34,070 bases of DNA from positions 1 to 34,070 of the forward strand of contig SCSM01000030.1 in NCBI GenBank assembly GCA_004322215.1, in the 5' to 3' direction. This stretch comes from Bacteroidota bacterium (GTDB lineage Bacteria; Bacteroidota; Ignavibacteria; Kapaibacteriales; UBA2268). Made by a program: the position numbers and the translations under genes. Below the pieces are notes generated by a model that was not told where the DNA came from, searched no databases, and saw nothing but the letters and a program-made list of their open reading frames with translations. Below, in pieces: positions 32,460 to 34,070 of the stretch (within the stretch, counting starts at the first letter, position 1; each line of letters opens with the position of its first letter).

Positions 32460-33973
32460 TTATTTAAATAATTGCAGTAATACTTTATGTTCATCGGTTA
32501 AGCCAATTAATTTTGATTGTTGTATCTTAGAATCCGGTAATTTATAGTCAAGCGCATATATGCTTTGAGTTAGTTCTATGGCTTTTTTCGCACTAATGCC
32601 CTTTCTGTTTTTCTTTAACACTCTTTCGAGTTCTTTATAAATCATATAAGCAGTAAATGATATACTGATATGAGCCTGTATCCTTCCTCTTAATCTATGG
32701 TAAACGGGTCTGATCTTTAAATCAGTTTTAGATATTCTAAATGCTTTCTCAATATGCCATAAGTGTTGATAATTTTCTACCACTTGCCCAGGAGTCAACT
32801 TTGAGTTTGTTACATAACCTTTCAAGCCATCCCAGCTATTGTCTGATTCGAACTTATCGTAATCTATCTTGATCTCAATATTACCAATTAATTTTAGATA
32901 TTTATTATATCCTCGATTGTTGATATGACTTTTTGATAATTTACCTTTCTTGATTTTTTCTTCAAGCTTTTTTATTCCACGTTCCCTATTATGCTTATCT
33001 TTCTTTGCTCTTTTCTCAGAATAAGAAACTATCAATCTTGTGTGCCGGCCCTTTTTGATTTCTGCTAATTCATTGTCAGACAATTTCAGTTTTAATATCC
33101 TATCCTTTATATCTTTGCTCTCATTCTTTATTCTGCCACCTAAAATGCAAGTATAGCCTGCTTCCGTGAGTTGTGTGATGTTTTCGTTTGATAATAAACC
33201 AGCATCTGCAATCACTATCGGTTTTGAAAGTTTGAACTTCGTTTCAAAATCCATCAGTACTGGTATTCATGTATGGTCTTAGTATATATTGCCTTCAAAT
33301 ATTTCGTATCCTATTGGATATCCGTTCATACCAACAAGCAATCCTAAATAGATTTGTGGATTCTGATGCTTCCCATCTTTTGAAAATCCCGTTTTACGCA
33401 AATCATCCTCATCTTCTGATTCAAAATATATTGTGGTCATATCATAAAATACTATTCCGATTTCTCCTAAAACCTTTTTACTGTATTCATATGATATTTG
33501 TTCAAGCTCTGCTTTATACTTCCTATCTAGCCTGTCTAAAAACCTGTATATCTCATCTTTTTGCACCTCAACTCCTGATACCTTCTGAGATAATCTATTG
33601 TCTTGAGTTTACTGCCAGGATAGACTAATCGTGTTATTACTAAATGCCTAAATAAATCTTTCCCTATATTATTATAACCTATTTGGTCGAATATCCTGCC
33701 CAATACTAACTCAGGTCCGACTACGCGTATCTGAAAAGTGTCTGTATTATTGATGTATTGTTGGATGTTCTTGTCGTTAGTTGTCTGATAATTTAAAGTT
33801 GGTTGTCCTATTATATCAGGAATTAATTTGTGTGCTTCGCGATAGAAATAATCTATTTTTCCCGGATCTTTTGAACTCCCAAGGGTCTTAACTACATTGT
33901 AGTGACCTTTGCTTTTGTCAATTATCTGGATACTTACACTTCCGCTTCTGTTATGTTTTTTGCGTACAAACAT
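32460..33973 (-). pseudogene. IS1634-like transposase, decayed
   Basis: Three pieces of one ~505-residue DDE transposase. The N-terminal part is 33973-33536 (MFVRKKHNRSGSVSIQIIDK). The middle has VFYDMTTIYFES. The C-terminal part has IVIADAGLLS and YQHLWHIEKAFRISKTDLKI RPVYHRLRGR (two adjoining stretches), giving the D, D and E positions. A one-base deletion near 33574 breaks DYLRRYQ / GVEVQKDEIYRFL. Two in-frame stops, TAA (33279-33281) and TGA (33267-33269), interrupt GNIY-DHT-IPVLMDFE. Terminal repeats could not be set confidently. The element interrupts the second immunity gene. Confidence 0.8.
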
Positions 33974-34070
33974 GTCTGCGAATATAATGAGACACCCATT
34001 TTATTCATAGTCAATTTTACATGTCATTGGTATTATGATACTTATGTTTTTGGGCCCATCGGTTTTTTTT
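33974..34070. other. Upstream flank of the IS1634-like element at window edge
   Basis: Contains GAGACACCC (33991-33999), which on the complement reads GGGTGTCTCATT; a near-copy (GGGTGTCCCATT on the same strand) lies past the transposase stop at about 32437-32448. No gene is evident before the window ends. Confidence 0.3.

Noticed and set aside
33267-33281. Stop-codon recoding in the IS1634-like transposase
   Set aside because: Two different stops (TAA and TGA) in five codons plus a separate frameshift fit decay better than recoding.
32437-33999. GGGTGTC(C/T)CATT pair as terminal inverted repeats of the IS1634-like element
   Set aside because: The two copies are in direct, not inverted, orientation, so they cannot be simple inverted ends; boundaries were left open.
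1-34070. tRNA, rRNA or riboswitch genes
   Set aside because: No cloverleaf, rRNA segment or known riboswitch consensus was recognised by eye; a covariance-model scan would be needed to exclude them.

Overview
The window looks like AT-rich genomic DNA from a Bacteroidota/Chlorobiota-group bacterium, most likely of the Ignavibacteria or Kapabacteria type. This is inferred from four proteins with C-terminal type IX secretion (T9SS) sorting-domain signatures, beta-propeller exoproteins, small covarying palindromic repeats and IS content. No rRNA or tRNA gene that would fix the taxon was seen. By eye, the left part (about 0.3-7.7 kb) and the 11.2-13.7 kb gene are less AT-rich than the rest; this was not computed.

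Layout. (1) 1-220: four copies of a short palindrome family. (2) 290-4113: housekeeping genes, namely an MFS/POT-like transporter with an unusual missing start codon, convergent nadB (L-aspartate oxidase), and trmB (tRNA m7G46 methyltransferase). (3) 4.2-13.7 kb: three large secreted T9SS proteins, separated by a decayed higBA toxin-antitoxin relic and an intact PIN-toxin/antitoxin pair. (4) 13.7-18.5 kb: a mobile-element graveyard with a DUF2971 gene, an orphan phage Mu gpI-like head protease/scaffold gene, an IS200-type transposase stump and an IS3-family element. A diverged 50-bp repeat lies on each side. (5) 18.7-34 kb: a polymorphic-toxin (RHS) locus.

The main discovery is in region 5. 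Two apparently separate RHS genes (19630-23115 and 27875-31780) are the two halves of one gene, split by a 4,817-bp transposon at 23081-27897. The transposon has 24-bp terminal inverted repeats with one mismatch, is flanked by the 8-bp direct repeat AATAGATT, and encodes an IS1595-family transposase; that family makes 8-bp duplications. Removing the element plus one repeat copy rejoins the halves exactly in frame as a 2,441-residue protein: signal peptide, RHS/YD repeats, RHS core, then a GIY-YIG nuclease toxin tip. The apparent stop of the first half and the apparent ATG of the second half are both transposon DNA. The element is a cargo-carrying ('transporter') IS with about nine passenger genes: DUF2513, a small membrane protein, a frameshifted mini GIY-YIG protein, an unknown protein, a DUF2335 membrane protein, a PD-(D/E)XK/Uma2-like protein, and three further small proteins, one of them GIY-YIG-like with a Cys cluster. 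A repeated AATTTGACATA-type motif precedes several of these and sits near both ends.

Downstream of the toxin tip is an Imm26-like immunity gene. After it comes the first ~13 codons of a second immunity paralogue, cut off by a decayed IS1634-like transposase. Upstream, a small T9SS-sorted protein lies 14 bp before the RHS gene and is probably cotranscribed. The locus therefore reads as a secreted RHS nuclease effector module recently disabled, or made switchable, by an IS1595 transporter element.
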